Origin: Kribbella italica
GTDB lineage: Bacteria > Actinomycetota > Actinomycetes > Propionibacteriales > Kribbellaceae
Direction: 5' to 3'
Assembly: GCF_014205135.1 (NCBI RefSeq)
Contig: NZ_JACHMY010000001.1
Span: forward strand, 3,968,001-4,032,000
Length of the DNA stretch: 64,000 bases
Under the pieces are notes generated by a model that had not been told where the DNA came from, did not search any database, and was given only the letters and a program-made list of their open reading frames with translations. The translations under genes and the position numbers were made by a program. This document shows, piece after piece, positions 25,574 to 35,334 of the stretch; position 1 is the stretch's first letter; every line of letters begins with the position of its first letter.

Positions 25574-26536
25574 GTGAAGATCTTCCCCACGGACCTGCGG
25601 ATCGGCCTGGGCGGTGCTCCGCTGGCCGGGCTGTTCACGCCGATCTCCGACGCCGACGCGGCCGCGACGGTCGAGGCGGCGTGGGAGGAGGGCTGGCGGT
25701 TCTACGACACGGCCCCGCACTACGGCCTCGGGTTGGCCGAGGAACGGCTCGGTGCCGGGCTCGCGGGCAAGCCGCGCGACGAGTACACGCTGTCGAGCAA
25801 GGTCGGCCGGATCGTCTACGAGGCCGGCACCGAGGAGGCCGACGGCGAGGGCTTCGCGGTGACGTCGAAGCGCCGCCGCCGGTGGGACTTCAGCCGCGAC
25901 GGCGTCCTACGCAGCATCGAGGACTCGTTGCGCCGGATCGGGACCGACCGGCTCGACATCGTGTTCGTGCACGATCCGGACGACCACTACGACGAGGCGG
26001 TCACGACCGCCTTCCCGACGCTGATCGAGCTGCGCGAGCAGGGCGTGATCGGCGCGATCGGGTCGGGGATGAACCAGTCGGCGATGCTGACGCGGTTCGT
26101 CCGCGAGATCGACGTCGACGTGATCATGCTCGCGGGCCGGTACACGCTGATCGATCCGGACGGGCTGGACGACATCCTGCCGGCGTGCGTCGAGAACGAC
26201 ACGCAGATCGTTGCCGTCGGCGTCTTCAACTCCGGGCTGATGGCACAGCCGCGGCCGGCGTCGGACGCCACGTTCAACTACGCGCCGGCTTCTCAGCCGT
26301 TGGTCGAGAAAGCCAACCGGCTCGCGGACGTGTGCGAGGCGCACGGGATCACGCTGCCGTCGGCCGCGCTGGCCTTCCCGCTGTTCCATCCGGCGGTCGC
26401 CGGGATCGCTGTCGGGTGCCGGTCGGCTGCCGAGGTGCACGCCAACGCGGCGCTCTCGCGGGTCGAGGTGCCTGCGGCCTTCTGGTCGGATCTGAAGTCG
26501 GCGGGGCTGTTGCGGGAGGACGCGCCGACGGCGTAG
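25574..26536 (+). CDS. Aldo/keto reductase, probable L-fucose dehydrogenase
   Basis: About 320 residues from the GTG at 25574 (AAAGG eight bases upstream). AKR motifs are RFYDTAPHYGLGLAEERLG (catalytic Asp and Tyr), LSSKVGR (Lys) and DIVFVHDPDDH (His). GGAPLAGLF at the N terminus is usual in the D-threo-aldose/L-fucose dehydrogenase branch. It would oxidise L-fucose to the lactone as the first step of the pathway. The lactonase and final hydrolase are absent from the window. Confidence 0.82.
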   Translation: MKIFPTDLRIGLGGAPLAGLFTPISDADAAATVEAAWEEGWRFYDTAPHYGLGLAEERLGAGLAGKPRDEYTLSSKVGRIVYEAGTEEADGEGFAVTSKRRRRWDFSRDGVLRSIEDSLRRIGTDRLDIVFVHDPDDHYDEAVTTAFPTLIELREQGVIGAIGSGMNQSAMLTRFVREIDVDVIMLAGRYTLIDPDGLDDILPACVENDTQIVAVGVFNSGLMAQPRPASDATFNYAPASQPLVEKANRLADVCEAHGITLPSAALAFPLFHPAVAGIAVGCRSAAEVHANAALSRVEVPAAFWSDLKSAGLLREDAPTA

Positions 26537-26558
26537 TACGGCGTACCGGCTGCTGCCG

Positions 26559-27743
26559 TCAGCTGACCTGGGACGACGGGGCCGTGAAGGTGTTGCACAC
26601 GGCAAGGTTCGGGCGGTCGAACGCGCGGCGCGACCAGATGCCGTGGTTGCGGGGGCTGCCGTGGTCGCGGGCGCCGGTGTCGGCCCGGTCGCCGCTGTTG
26701 TTGACGACGTACAGCCACTGGGTGCGCAGCGCGCCGCGGATGCCGTAGCTGGCCTTGTTGGCGCCGAGGAACAGGTTGCCGAGGCAGGACGCCTGCAGCT
26801 CGACGCGCCGGTCCACCTCGAGCTCGGCCGCCTTGCTCGTGGCGTTGTAGCCGAGTCGTCGCGACGCTCGCAGGATGCCGGTCATCTCCTGCACGGCGTG
26901 GCCGTACTCGTGGGCCGCGGCGTGCGACCCGACCGCCCGGCTGAAGCTCTGCGACTGCTTCCAGTACTTGATGTCCAGGTCGGCCTTCATGTACATCGTG
27001 TGGTTGGTCGGGCAGTAGAAGGCCAGCGCCTCGATGGCGGTACCGCAGGGTGAGCTGCCGTTGGTGGCGATCGAGATCAGCCCCGGCTGGCGGAACCGAT
27101 ACCCGGCCGCGGTCACGTGCCGGCGCCAGGCGCGATCCATGCAGGCCCGCATCGACCGGTAGTACGCCGAGGAGGCGGCCTGGTTGCCGAGCCCGGCCCT
27201 CGACTCCCGGCAGCCGACCGAGGCCTGCACCCCGGTCCGGTAGAGCTTGTTCGCCGAGGCGATCTGCCAGGGCGTCAGCACGGGCGTCGGCTTCGGCGAC
27301 GGCTTGGTCGTCGTCGGCCGCGACGTCGGCCGGGTCACCGGCGGGTCGGTCGTTGCCTCCGGCACCGTCGGGCTGTCCTCGGCCGTCGGCTCGTACGTCG
27401 GTTGCGCGACCGGCGGCGTCGCGGTCGAGTCGTCCTTCGTCAGCGAGAACCCGACTCCGACCACCACAGCCAGCAGCACGGCCAGCCCACCCACGACAGC
27501 CAGCACGACAAGCCCGGCCCCCCGCTTCTTCCGAGGCGGCTGCGGCATCGGTCCCCAGCCGAACCCCTGCTGCCCAGACCCGTACGGCGACCCGGCGTAC
27601 GGCTGGCCGGCGTACGGGCCCTGCGGCGCATAGCTCCCCTGCTGCGGCGCTCCGTAGTACTGGCCTTGCTGCGGCGGGTACTGCCCTTGCTGCGGCGGCC
27701 CCTGGTTGTACGGCCCCTGCGGCCCCCACTGCTGACCAGACAA
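26559..27743 (-). CDS. Membrane-anchored neutral zinc metallopeptidase (YpfJ-like)
   Basis: The 394-residue protein has three parts. Residues 1-70 are a Gln/Gly/Pro/Tyr-rich, low-complexity cytoplasmic tail. One helix follows (LVVLAVVGGLAVLLAVVVGV). After a Thr/Pro-rich linker comes an extracellular domain with the zinc motif HEYGHAVQ and a downstream Glu in AAELEVDRRVELQASCL. The domain has paired cysteines (GCRESR, SMRACMD, SPCGT, FYCPT). It lies convergent to the aldo/keto reductase. Substrates of the family are unknown. Confidence 0.85.
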   Translation of the reverse strand: MSGQQWGPQGPYNQGPPQQGQYPPQQGQYYGAPQQGSYAPQGPYAGQPYAGSPYGSGQQGFGWGPMPQPPRKKRGAGLVVLAVVGGLAVLLAVVVGVGFSLTKDDSTATPPVAQPTYEPTAEDSPTVPEATTDPPVTRPTSRPTTTKPSPKPTPVLTPWQIASANKLYRTGVQASVGCRESRAGLGNQAASSAYYRSMRACMDRAWRRHVTAAGYRFRQPGLISIATNGSSPCGTAIEALAFYCPTNHTMYMKADLDIKYWKQSQSFSRAVGSHAAAHEYGHAVQEMTGILRASRRLGYNATSKAAELEVDRRVELQASCLGNLFLGANKASYGIRGALRTQWLYVVNNSGDRADTGARDHGSPRNHGIWSRRAFDRPNLAVCNTFTAPSSQVS

Positions 27744-27851
27744 CTCGGCTCCTCCACCCGTCAGCCGGCCCCGTAAACCGGTCCCCCGCAGCGTAGAAGC
27801 CCAAAGGTCCAGCCCAGCAACCGGAGCCCAGGCCTAGCTCACGTCGTCAGC

Positions 27852-27959
27852 GGGGGCCTCGGTGGGAGTAGTGGGGGTGGGTGATCACGGGCCAGGTAGT
27901 GCGGCGGGGGTTGTGGGGTGGGGTCGTCGTACGGGGTGGTTGTGGGGGTTGGGTGGGGT
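27852..27959 (+). repeat. G-run-rich intergenic tract
   Basis: About 108 bases between the ABC-F and zinc-peptidase genes hold a dozen runs of three to five G on the + strand, separated by short T-rich spacers (for example GGGGGTTGTGGGGTGGGG). It has no ORF that looks real. The spacing allows G-quadruplex formation on the + strand. The rest of this gap shows nothing recognisable. Confidence 0.6.
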
Positions 27960-27999
27960 CTCTGCGGATGCAGCGGAGGCTGCCTGCTCTGCGCATGGG

Positions 28000-29580
28000 C
28001 TACAGGGGGTCGATCTCGCTCAGTTGGTTGTCTTCTAGCGACAGCCAGCGGGTGATGCCCAGGTCTCTCAGGAAAGGGAGGTCGTGGCTGGCTACCAGCA
28101 GGGCGCCTTGGTAGGACGACAGGGCTGTTTGGAGCTGGGTGATGCTGGCCAGGTCGAGGTTGTTGGTGGGCTCGTCGAGCATCAGGAGCTGGGGTGGGGG
28201 CTCGGCGAGGAGGAGCGCGGCGAGGGTGGCTCGGAAGCGTTCGCCGCCGGACAGCGTCCTGACGGGCTGGTCGGCGGAGCGGCCTCGGAAGAGGAAGCGG
28301 GCCAGGCGGGCGCGGCGGTCGTTGTTGTCGGTGCCGGGGGCAAGGATCGCGAGGTTCTCGGCGATGGAGAGGTCGTCGGTGAGCAGGTCGAGGCGCTGAG
28401 GCAGCAGGCGCGCCGGGACCAGGGGCAGGCCGAGGGTCGTGACGGCGTGCAGCAGGGTGGACTTGCCGGCGCCGTTCGGGCCGGTGAGGGCGATGCGTTC
28501 GGGGCCGCGGATCTCCAGGTTCGCGATCAGGCCGGTCCTCAGCTCCAGGTCCCGCAGGCGCAGGGCGACGCGGCCGTTGGGAATCGCGGTGGCGGGCAGG
28601 TCCACCCGGATGTGGTCGTCGTCGTGGATCTTCTCCTCGGCCTCGGCCAGCGCGTCCTGGGCGGCTTCGAGCCGTTCGCCGTGCATGCCGAGGTGCTTGC
28701 CCGCGGAGACCTGGGACGAACGCTTCATCGCGCCCGCCGCCATCTTCGAGACGCTGCCCGACTCGAAGGCCCGGCGCCCGCCGGCCTGACGGCGTTCGAT
28801 CTTCGTCCGGGCCTCGATCAGCTCGCGCTTCTGGCGTTTCACGTCGGACTCGGCCGTGCGCAGCAGCCGCTCGGCCGCCTCCTGCTCGACGGCGACAGCT
28901 TCCTCGTACGCCGTGAGGTTGCCGCCGTACCAGGTCAGGTCGCCCTTGCGCAGCTCACCGATCTGGTCGACGCGGTCGAGCAGCTCGCGGTCGTGGCTGA
29001 CCACAAGCAGCGCGCCGCGGAACGCGTCCACCGCGTCGTACAGGTGTCTGCGGGCGCGCAGGTCGAGGTTGTTGGTGGGTTCGTCGAGCAGCAGGACGTC
29101 GGGGCGGCGGAGCAGTTCGGCGGCCAGGCCGAGCAGGATCGTCTCGCCGCCGGACAGCTCGGCGACCGAACGGTCGAGGGTGATCGCGCCGAGGCCGAGC
29201 TTGCCGAGCAGCGCCTCGGCGCGTTCCTCGACGTCCCAGTCGTCGCCGACGCGGGCGAAGTTCGCCTCGGTCGCGTCACCGGACTCGATCGCGGTGATCG
29301 CCGTCCGGACGTCGTCGATGCCGAGGGCGGCGTCGACGCGCAGCGAGGTGTCGAGGGTGAGGTCCTGCGGCAGGTAGCCGAGCTCGCCGCTGACGCGGAT
29401 CGCGCCGCGCTGGGGTGTCAGGCGGCCGGCGATCAGGCGCAGGAGCGTCGACTTGCCGGCGCCGTTGCGGCCGACCAGGCCGGAGCGCGCCGGTCCGGCG
29501 GCGAAGGACAGTCCGTCGAAGAGGACGTCACCGTCGGGCCAGGCGAAGAAGAGGTCGTTGCAGGTCAGAGAGACAGTCAT
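28000..29580 (-). CDS. ABC-F family ATPase, probable ribosome-protection type
   Basis: The soluble 526-residue protein has two ABC domains and no membrane part. Walker A is GRNGAGKST in the first and GPNGAGKST in the second. Both signatures are LSGGE and both Walker B motifs read LLDEPTNNLD or MLDEPTNNLD. A basic interdomain linker (about residues 225-335) would reach into the ribosome. I chose the ATG at 29580, with GGAG ten bases upstream. The upstream region holds a WhiB7-like promoter and a 16-codon leader, as in drug-inducible ABC-F genes. Drug specificity is unknown. Confidence 0.92.
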   Translation of the reverse strand: MTVSLTCNDLFFAWPDGDVLFDGLSFAAGPARSGLVGRNGAGKSTLLRLIAGRLTPQRGAIRVSGELGYLPQDLTLDTSLRVDAALGIDDVRTAITAIESGDATEANFARVGDDWDVEERAEALLGKLGLGAITLDRSVAELSGGETILLGLAAELLRRPDVLLLDEPTNNLDLRARRHLYDAVDAFRGALLVVSHDRELLDRVDQIGELRKGDLTWYGGNLTAYEEAVAVEQEAAERLLRTAESDVKRQKRELIEARTKIERRQAGGRRAFESGSVSKMAAGAMKRSSQVSAGKHLGMHGERLEAAQDALAEAEEKIHDDDHIRVDLPATAIPNGRVALRLRDLELRTGLIANLEIRGPERIALTGPNGAGKSTLLHAVTTLGLPLVPARLLPQRLDLLTDDLSIAENLAILAPGTDNNDRRARLARFLFRGRSADQPVRTLSGGERFRATLAALLLAEPPPQLLMLDEPTNNLDLASITQLQTALSSYQGALLVASHDLPFLRDLGITRWLSLEDNQLSEIDPL

Positions 29581-29630
29581 CAGGGGGTACTCCGAGATCT
29601 CGAACGAGACCGCGCACCGACCGGTGGCGA

Positions 29631-29681
29631 TCAACCGCTGCTGAAGAGAGACCTCAGTACGACAACCCGCACCCCTGACAT
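29631..29681 (-). CDS. 16-codon leader ORF upstream of the ABC-F gene
   Basis: The ORF encodes MSGVRVVVLRSLFSSG and ends 50 bases before the ABC-F start. It begins about a dozen bases after the predicted transcription start of the 29700-29736 promoter, so it would be the first thing translated. Its early CAGGGGT can pair with ACCCCCTG just before the ABC-F ATG, with one bulged C. That is compatible with attenuation or start-site masking. There is no strong ribosome site. Confidence 0.5.
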   Translation of the reverse strand: MSGVRVVVLRSLFSSG

Positions 29682-29699
29682 GGACAACAAGACATCACC

Positions 29700-29736
29700 A
29701 GATTACTCAGTGGCCGCGGACAGGCCAACAGATTTA
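29700..29736 (-). promoter_or_regulatory. WhiB7-type promoter for the ABC-F gene
   Basis: On the minus strand TAAATC (29736-29731) precedes TTGGCC (29728-29723) by two bases, followed by a 17-bp spacer and TAATCT (29705-29700). An AT-rich block just ahead of a TTGNNN -35 is the signature of WhiB7-dependent promoters. The AT block overlaps the GntR stop codon. Confidence 0.62.
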
Positions 29737-30405
29737 CGGCGCTTTGCGGAGCCAGGATTCGACGCCGGCGATGTGGGCGGTCATCCAGGCGCGGGCGGCC
29801 TCGGCGTCGCGCTGGTCCAGCGCGTCGAGGATGGCGGTGTGTTCGGCGAGGGTGCGTTCGACGGCGCCGGCCTGGGTGACGCCGCGCCAGATGCGGGCGC
29901 GCTGGGTGGCGCCGGAGACGCCGTCGAGCAGGGAGCAGACGACGGCGTTGCCGGTGGCTTCGGCGATGCCGCGGTGGAAGCGCAGGTCGTTCTCCACCAG
30001 CGCGTCGACGCCGGCGGCCGGCGACAGGTCGCTGGTGAGCAGGCGCAGATCGGCGAGCTGCTCCGGCGAGATTCGGGACGCGGCGAGCGCGGCGACGCCG
30101 GGCTCGAGCAGGCGGCGTACCTCGAAGAACTGCAGGACCGAGTCGTCGCGGTGCAGGTCGACCATGAAGCTGAGCGCGTCGAGCAGGTGCGCCGACGTCA
30201 GGCTGGTCACGTAGGTGCCGTCGCCGTGCCGGACGTCGAGCACGTTGACCAGCGTCAGCGCCTTGACCGCCTCGCGCAGCGAGTTCCGCGACAGGCCGAG
30301 CCGGGCGGCCAGATCCGCCTCCTTGGGCAGCCGGTCCCCCGGGCCCAGCTCGCCGGAGGTGATCATCTCCTTGATCTTGACGATCGCCTCATCCGTCAGC
30401 GCCAT
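29734..30405 (-). CDS. GntR-family regulator with FCD domain
   Basis: From the ATG at 30405 it has 223 residues. The N-terminal wHTH reads LPKEADLAARLGLSRNSLRE and continues AVKALTLVNVL. The C-terminal FCD sensor has metal-ligand-type histidines and acids (ENDLRFHRGIAEATGN; AEHTAILDALDQRD; MTAHI). Regulators of this type often bind sugar acids. It is divergent from the DUF3052 gene. The fuconate operon 5 kb away has a palindrome of the right form and could be its target, which is speculation. Confidence 0.88.
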   Translation of the reverse strand: MALTDEAIVKIKEMITSGELGPGDRLPKEADLAARLGLSRNSLREAVKALTLVNVLDVRHGDGTYVTSLTSAHLLDALSFMVDLHRDDSVLQFFEVRRLLEPGVAALAASRISPEQLADLRLLTSDLSPAAGVDALVENDLRFHRGIAEATGNAVVCSLLDGVSGATQRARIWRGVTQAGAVERTLAEHTAILDALDQRDAEAARAWMTAHIAGVESWLRKAP

Positions 30406-30460
30406 CGGATCAGTATGCCGCCGCACCACCGCCGCCACCCGCACCTACCATCGAGTTGTG

Positions 30461-30868
30461 GTGACGAGTACCGGCTACTCCGGCAAACCGCTGGCCGCGA
30501 AGCTCGGGATCAAACCCGGGTCCGTCGTCCTGCTGGACCACGCGCCCGCCGGCTTCGTGATCGAGGGCCTCCCGGACGGCGTCACCCCGCTGACCCGGCC
30601 CGGCCGGACCGAGCTGGACCTCACCCTGACCTTCTGCCCGGACCGCGAGCGCCTCGCCGCCCGGCTCCCCCAGCTCCTGGCCAGGACCACCACGAACGGC
30701 ATGATCTGGGTCGCCTGGCCGAAGCGGTCGTCCGGCGTACCGACCGATCTCGACGAGAACGGCGTCCGCGAACTGGCCCTGCCGCTCGGCCTCGTGGACG
30801 TGAAGGTGTGCGCGGTCGACACCACCTGGTCCGGGCTGAAGCTGGTCCGGCGGCTGGCCAATCGGTGA
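30461..30868 (+). CDS. DUF3052-family small protein
   Basis: Starting at GTG 30461 (or 30458), the 135-residue soluble protein reads TGYSGKPLAAKLGIKPGSVVLL, then ARTTTNGMIWVAWPKRSSGVPTDL and the end KVCAVDTTWSGLKLVRRL. This pattern is shared by a widespread actinobacterial family (DUF3052) with no known activity; the WVAWPK...TDLDENGVRE segment is the most conserved. No cofactor or catalytic motif is evident. It stands alone between the GntR gene and the kgd leader region. Confidence 0.8.
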   Translation: MTSTGYSGKPLAAKLGIKPGSVVLLDHAPAGFVIEGLPDGVTPLTRPGRTELDLTLTFCPDRERLAARLPQLLARTTTNGMIWVAWPKRSSGVPTDLDENGVRELALPLGLVDVKVCAVDTTWSGLKLVRRLANR

Positions 30869-31282
30869 GAACTGGACTGATCCGCTGCGTGACGTTGGCC
30901 ACATTTTTGCGCACGCCCGGTCATCACCCCCGGCAAACGCGCAGTTGCATACAGTGGGCACTCAGGCGTAGCGGGCACTCCGGAAAGGTCCTGACCCAGC
31001 CCTGGAACCCCACCTCTGCAACGCGTCCGGCAGTCCGGCCGGGCCGAGAAGCCGGTGCCGGCGGCGTGAACCCGGGCAACACCGCTGAAACATCCGAAAC
31101 ACAGGTGTTCCAGGGCTCGAACGATCAACCCACGGCGGAAGAACCACTCGACACACTGGTCCGGTGGTCCCGGGCTGTAGATGTGTTGCCGGTGCTATTA
31201 GCCTTGCCTCGGGAGCAGCCCCATAACTCCCGTAGTCATAACAGTGGTACCGGACCCGCAATCGGAAGAGGCGAACTGCCCA
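30869..31282 (+). other. 414-bp upstream region of kgd without a recognisable gene
   Basis: No convincing ORF or RNA family is visible. The stretch is less GC-rich near 30900-30960 (CATTTTTGCG) and near 31180-31260, where promoters are most likely, but no clear -35/-10 pair stands out. Long open frames crossing it are shadows of flanking genes. Confidence 0.5.
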
Positions 31283-34200
31283 GTGGCCACCGAGCCATCA
31301 GACACAAATCCCCTTGCAGCCTTCGGAGCGAACGAATGGCTGGTCGACGAGATGTACGAGAAGTACCAGCAGGATCCCAAGTCGGTGGATCCAGCGTGGT
31401 TCGCCTACTTTCAAGGGGACAGTTTCAAGGATTACAGCCCGGGTGACGCGAAGCCGGTGAACACCGCCCCGTCCGACGCTCCCCGACCTGATGCGGTGTC
31501 CGAGAACAAGACCCCGGAAGCACCGGCCCGCGGTACGGCGGCGACCGCACCCGCCGCGAGCAAGCCGGCCGCCCAGGCCGCCGCCGCGACGCCGGCCCCG
31601 GCCGCGCCCGCCACCACGGCGACCCAGAGCACGACCCAGCCTGCCCAGACCAAGCCCGCAGCAGCGGCCCAGCAGACCGCGGCCGCGGCGAGCGGCGCCC
31701 CGACCGGAGGAACGGTGAACCAACCGCCCACAGCGCAGCCCAAGCCCGCTCCCGCGACCAGCACGGACGCGGAGCGCAGGATCCTGCGGGGTGCCCCGGC
31801 CCGGACCGCCCAGAACATGGAGATCAGCCTCCAGGTCCCGACCGCGACCAGCGTCCGCCAGGTGCCGGTCAAGCTGCTGATCGACAACCGGATCGTCATC
31901 AACAACCACCTCAAGCGCGCTCGCGGTGGCAAGATCTCGTTCACCCACCTGGTCGGCTGGGCGCTGGTCAAGGCGCTCAAGACCCTGCCGGAGATGAACG
32001 CGTCGTACGACGAGACCGAGGGCAAGCCGACGCTGGTCCAGCCCGAGCACATCAACCTCGGCCTGGCCATCGACATGCAGAAGCCGGACGGGACCCGCCA
32101 GCTGCTGGTGCCGTCGATCAAGGCGACCGAGTCGATGACGTTCGCCGAGTTCTGGATGGCCTACGAGGACATCGTCCGCCGGGCCCGCGACAACAAGCTC
32201 GCGCTGCCGGACTTCCAGGGCACCACGATCAGCCTCACCAACCCCGGCACGATCGGCACGCAGCACTCGGTGCCGCGGCTGATGAGCGGCCAGGGCTGCA
32301 TCATCGGCGTCGGCGCGATGGACTACCCGACGGAGTACCAGGGCGCGGCCGAGGAGACGATGGCCAAGCTCGCGGTCAGCAAGGTGATGACGCTGACCTC
32401 GACGTACGACCACCGGATCATCCAGGGCGCGCAGTCGGGTGAGTTCCTGCGCCGCCTGCACCAGCTGCTGCTCGGCGCCGAGGGCTTCTACGACGAGATC
32501 TTCCAGAGCCTGCGGATCCCGTACGAGCCGATCCGCTGGGCCGCCGACCTCCCGCACAGCCACGAGGAGGACATCAGCAAGCAGGCCCGGATCCTGGAGC
32601 TGATCCACGCCTACCGCGTGCGCGGCCACATCATGGCCGACACCGACCCGCTGGAGTACAAGCAGCGCAGCCACCCCGACCTCGACGTCGCCACCCACGG
32701 CCTGACGCTGTGGGACCTGGACCGCGAGTTCGCCACCGGCTCGTTCGGTGCCGCGACCGACCGCCGGTTCATGAAGCTGCGCGAGATCCTCGGCATCCTG
32801 CGTGACTCGTACTGCCGCACCACCGGTATCGAGTACATGCACATCCAGGACCCCGAGCAGCGCAAGTGGCTGCAGGAGCGGATCGAGCGGCCGCACACCA
32901 AGCCGCCGCGCGAGGAGCAGCTGCGCATCCTGGCCAAGCTGAACGAGGCCGAGGCGTTCGAGACCTTCCTGCAGACCAAGTACGTCGGCCAGAAGCGGTT
33001 CTCCCTGGAAGGCGGCGAGACCACGATCCCGCTGCTGGACGAGCTGTGCGAGGAAGCCGCCGGCGCCGGTCTGGACGAGGTCGTCATCGGTATGGCGCAC
33101 CGCGGCCGGCTGAACGTGCTGGCCAACATCGTCGGCAAGTCGTACGGCCAGATCTTCCGCGAGTTCGACGGCAACATCGACCCGCGCACGGTCCAGGGCT
33201 CCGGTGACGTCAAGTACCACCTGGGCGCCGAGGGCGAGTTCGTGTCGGAGTTCGGCGACAAGATCAAGGTGTCGGTGGCGGCCAACCCGTCGCACCTGGA
33301 GACCGTCGACCCGGTGCTCGAGGGCATCGTCCGGGCCAAGCAGGACATTCTCGACCAGGGCGTCGCGTTCCCGGTGCTGCCCCTCCTCGTCCACGGTGAC
33401 GCGGCCTTCGCCGGCCAGGGCGTCGTGGCCGAGACGCTGAACCTGTCGCAGCTGCGCGGGTACCGCACCGGTGGCACGATCCACGTGATCGTCAACAACC
33501 AGGTCGGGTTCACCACCTCGCCGGCCTCGTCGCGCTCGTCGATGTACTGCACCGACGTCGCGCGGATGGTCCAGGCGCCGATCTTCCACGTGAACGGCGA
33601 CGACCCCGAGGCCTGCGTCCGGGTCGCCGACCTGGCCTTCGAGTACCGCCAGGCGTTCAACAAGGACGTCGTGATCGACCTGGTCTGCTACCGCCGCCGC
33701 GGTCACAACGAGGGCGACGACCCGTCGTTCACCCAGCCGCTGATGTATGACCTGATCGAGCAGAAGCGTTCGGTGCGCAAGCTCTACACCGAGGCTCTGA
33801 TCGGCCGTGGCGACATCACTGTCGACGAGGCCGAGCAGGCGATGCGCGACTTCCAGCAGCGGCTGGAGCGCGTGTTCACCGAGGTCCGCGAGGCGAAGAG
33901 CCAGCCGGACACTCCGGCGCCGTACGTCACCGTCCCGGTCTACCCGGACAAGCCGGAGGGCCCGGACGCGACCGCGACCACGCCCGAGGTGCTGAAGAAG
34001 ATCGCCGACGCGTACACCACGCTGCCGGAGGGCTTCACCGCGCACCCGAAGGTGATGCCGCAGCTGCAGCGCCGCGCGGCCGCGATCACGCAAGGCCCGG
34101 TCGACTGGGCCAGCGCGGAGATGACGGCGTTCGGTTCGCTGCTGCTGGCCGGTCGCCCGGTCCGGCTCGCCGGTCAGGACAGCCGCCGTGGCACGTTCGT

Positions 34201-35131
34201 GCAGCGGTTCGCCGCCGTCATCGACCGGGTCAACGGGCAGGACCACGTCCCGCTGCAGAACCTCGACGAGGAGCAGGCGAACTTCTACGTCTACGACTCG
34301 CTGCTCAGCGAGTACGCCGCGCTCGGCTTCGAGTACGGCTACTCCGTGGCCCGGCCGGACGCGCTGACCCTGTGGGAGGCGCAGTTCGGTGACTTCGTGA
34401 ACGGCGCCCAGTCGATCATCGACGAGTACATCTCGGCCGGTGAGGCGAAGTGGGGCCAGAAGTCCGGTGTCGTGCTGCTGCTGCCGCACGGCTACGAGGG
34501 CCAGGGCCCGGACCACTCCTCGGCCCGGATCGAGCGGTTCATGGCGCTGTGCGCGGAGAACGCGATGACCGTCGCGCAGCCGTCGACGCCCGCGTCGTAC
34601 TTCCACCTGCTGCGGCGTCACACCCTCGGCGAGGAGCACAACCCGCTGATCGTCTTCACGCCGAAGCAGCTGCTGCGGCGCAAGGAAGCGGTGTCGCAGC
34701 CCGACGAGCTGACCAGCGGCACGTTCCGGCCGATCCTCGGCGACGCGGAGGCCGAGGCCACCGCGGCGACCGTCGAGCGGGTCATCCTGTCGTCCGGCCG
34801 GATCGCGTACGACCTGTTCGCGGAGCGGAAGAAGACCGAGACCGACAAGATCAGCACCGCGGTGATCCGGGTCGAGCAGCTCTACCCGCTGCCGGCCGAG
34901 GAGATCAAGGCGGAGCTCGCCAAGTACCCGAACGCGACCGAGGTCCGCTGGGTGCAGGACGAGCCGGCCAACCAGGGCCCGTGGCCGTTCATGGCGCTGA
35001 ACCTGACCGAGCACCTGGGCGGCAAGCCGTTCTACCGGGTGTCCCGGCCGGCCATGTCGGCGACGTCGGTGGGCTCGATGGGCGCGCACCAGGCCGAGCA
35101 GCAGACGCTGCTGAAGCAGGCGTTCAGCTGA
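31283..35131 (+). CDS. kgd: Multifunctional 2-oxoglutarate decarboxylase/dehydrogenase E1-E2 (Kgd/OdhA)
   Basis: The protein of about 1,282 residues combines three parts. A short N-terminal segment ([20 protein letters not shown]) is typical of E1. An Ala/Pro/Thr-rich linker of about 110 residues follows. The E2-type acyltransferase domain has [19 protein letters not shown] and [16 protein letters not shown]. The ThDP-dependent E1 domain has [28 protein letters not shown] and [12 protein letters not shown]. It works at the 2-oxoglutarate node of the TCA cycle. GTG 31283 aligns with the mycobacterial start; a GTG at 31244 is possible. Confidence 0.95.
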   Translation: MATEPSDTNPLAAFGANEWLVDEMYEKYQQDPKSVDPAWFAYFQGDSFKDYSPGDAKPVNTAPSDAPRPDAVSENKTPEAPARGTAATAPAASKPAAQAAAATPAPAAPATTATQSTTQPAQTKPAAAAQQTAAAASGAPTGGTVNQPPTAQPKPAPATSTDAERRILRGAPARTAQNMEISLQVPTATSVRQVPVKLLIDNRIVINNHLKRARGGKISFTHLVGWALVKALKTLPEMNASYDETEGKPTLVQPEHINLGLAIDMQKPDGTRQLLVPSIKATESMTFAEFWMAYEDIVRRARDNKLALPDFQGTTISLTNPGTIGTQHSVPRLMSGQGCIIGVGAMDYPTEYQGAAEETMAKLAVSKVMTLTSTYDHRIIQGAQSGEFLRRLHQLLLGAEGFYDEIFQSLRIPYEPIRWAADLPHSHEEDISKQARILELIHAYRVRGHIMADTDPLEYKQRSHPDLDVATHGLTLWDLDREFATGSFGAATDRRFMKLREILGILRDSYCRTTGIEYMHIQDPEQRKWLQERIERPHTKPPREEQLRILAKLNEAEAFETFLQTKYVGQKRFSLEGGETTIPLLDELCEEAAGAGLDEVVIGMAHRGRLNVLANIVGKSYGQIFREFDGNIDPRTVQGSGDVKYHLGAEGEFVSEFGDKIKVSVAANPSHLETVDPVLEGIVRAKQDILDQGVAFPVLPLLVHGDAAFAGQGVVAETLNLSQLRGYRTGGTIHVIVNNQVGFTTSPASSRSSMYCTDVARMVQAPIFHVNGDDPEACVRVADLAFEYRQAFNKDVVIDLVCYRRRGHNEGDDPSFTQPLMYDLIEQKRSVRKLYTEALIGRGDITVDEAEQAMRDFQQRLERVFTEVREAKSQPDTPAPYVTVPVYPDKPEGPDATATTPEVLKKIADAYTTLPEGFTAHPKVMPQLQRRAAAITQGPVDWASAEMTAFGSLLLAGRPVRLAGQDSRRGTFVQRFAAVIDRVNGQDHVPLQNLDEEQANFYVYDSLLSEYAALGFEYGYSVARPDALTLWEAQFGDFVNGAQSIIDEYISAGEAKWGQKSGVVLLLPHGYEGQGPDHSSARIERFMALCAENAMTVAQPSTPASYFHLLRRHTLGEEHNPLIVFTPKQLLRRKEAVSQPDELTSGTFRPILGDAEAEATAATVERVILSSGRIAYDLFAERKKTETDKISTAVIRVEQLYPLPAEEIKAELAKYPNATEVRWVQDEPANQGPWPFMALNLTEHLGGKPFYRVSRPAMSATSVGSMGAHQAEQQTLLKQAFS

Positions 35132-35132
35132 C

Positions 35133-35309
35133 GTGTACTTCACCGACCGAGGGATCGAGGAGCTCGAGGGCCGGCGCGGCGAGGAGGATGTCTCGCTGGC
35201 CTGGGTGGCCGAGCGGCTGCGTGAGTTCGTCGACCTGAACCCCGAGTTCGAGACGCCGATCGAACGGTTCGCCACCTGGCTGGCCCGGCTCGACGACGAG
35301 GACGACTGA
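35133..35309 (+). CDS. DUF6104-family small acidic protein
   Basis: This 58-codon gene begins with GTG one base after the kgd stop. It encodes an acidic, highly conserved actinobacterial protein starting VYFTDRGIEELEGRRGEEDV, with FVDLNPEFETPIERFATWLA near the end. The conserved position right behind kgd suggests co-expression, but no function is known. It is easily missed because of its size. Confidence 0.85.
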   Translation: MYFTDRGIEELEGRRGEEDVSLAWVAERLREFVDLNPEFETPIERFATWLARLDDEDD

Positions 35310-35334
35310 GCTGCTGGGTTTGTAGGGTGAGTGA

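Noticed and set aside
28084..31282. Upstream part of a 1,120-codon open frame (28084-31446) across the ABC-F, GntR and DUF3052 genes
   Set aside because: It is antisense to well-supported genes and shows no domain.
31298..35275. 1,325-codon open frame antisense to kgd
   Set aside because: It mirrors kgd, is composed of Arg/Val/Leu/Gly-rich shadow sequence and has no family motif. High GC keeps antisense frames open.
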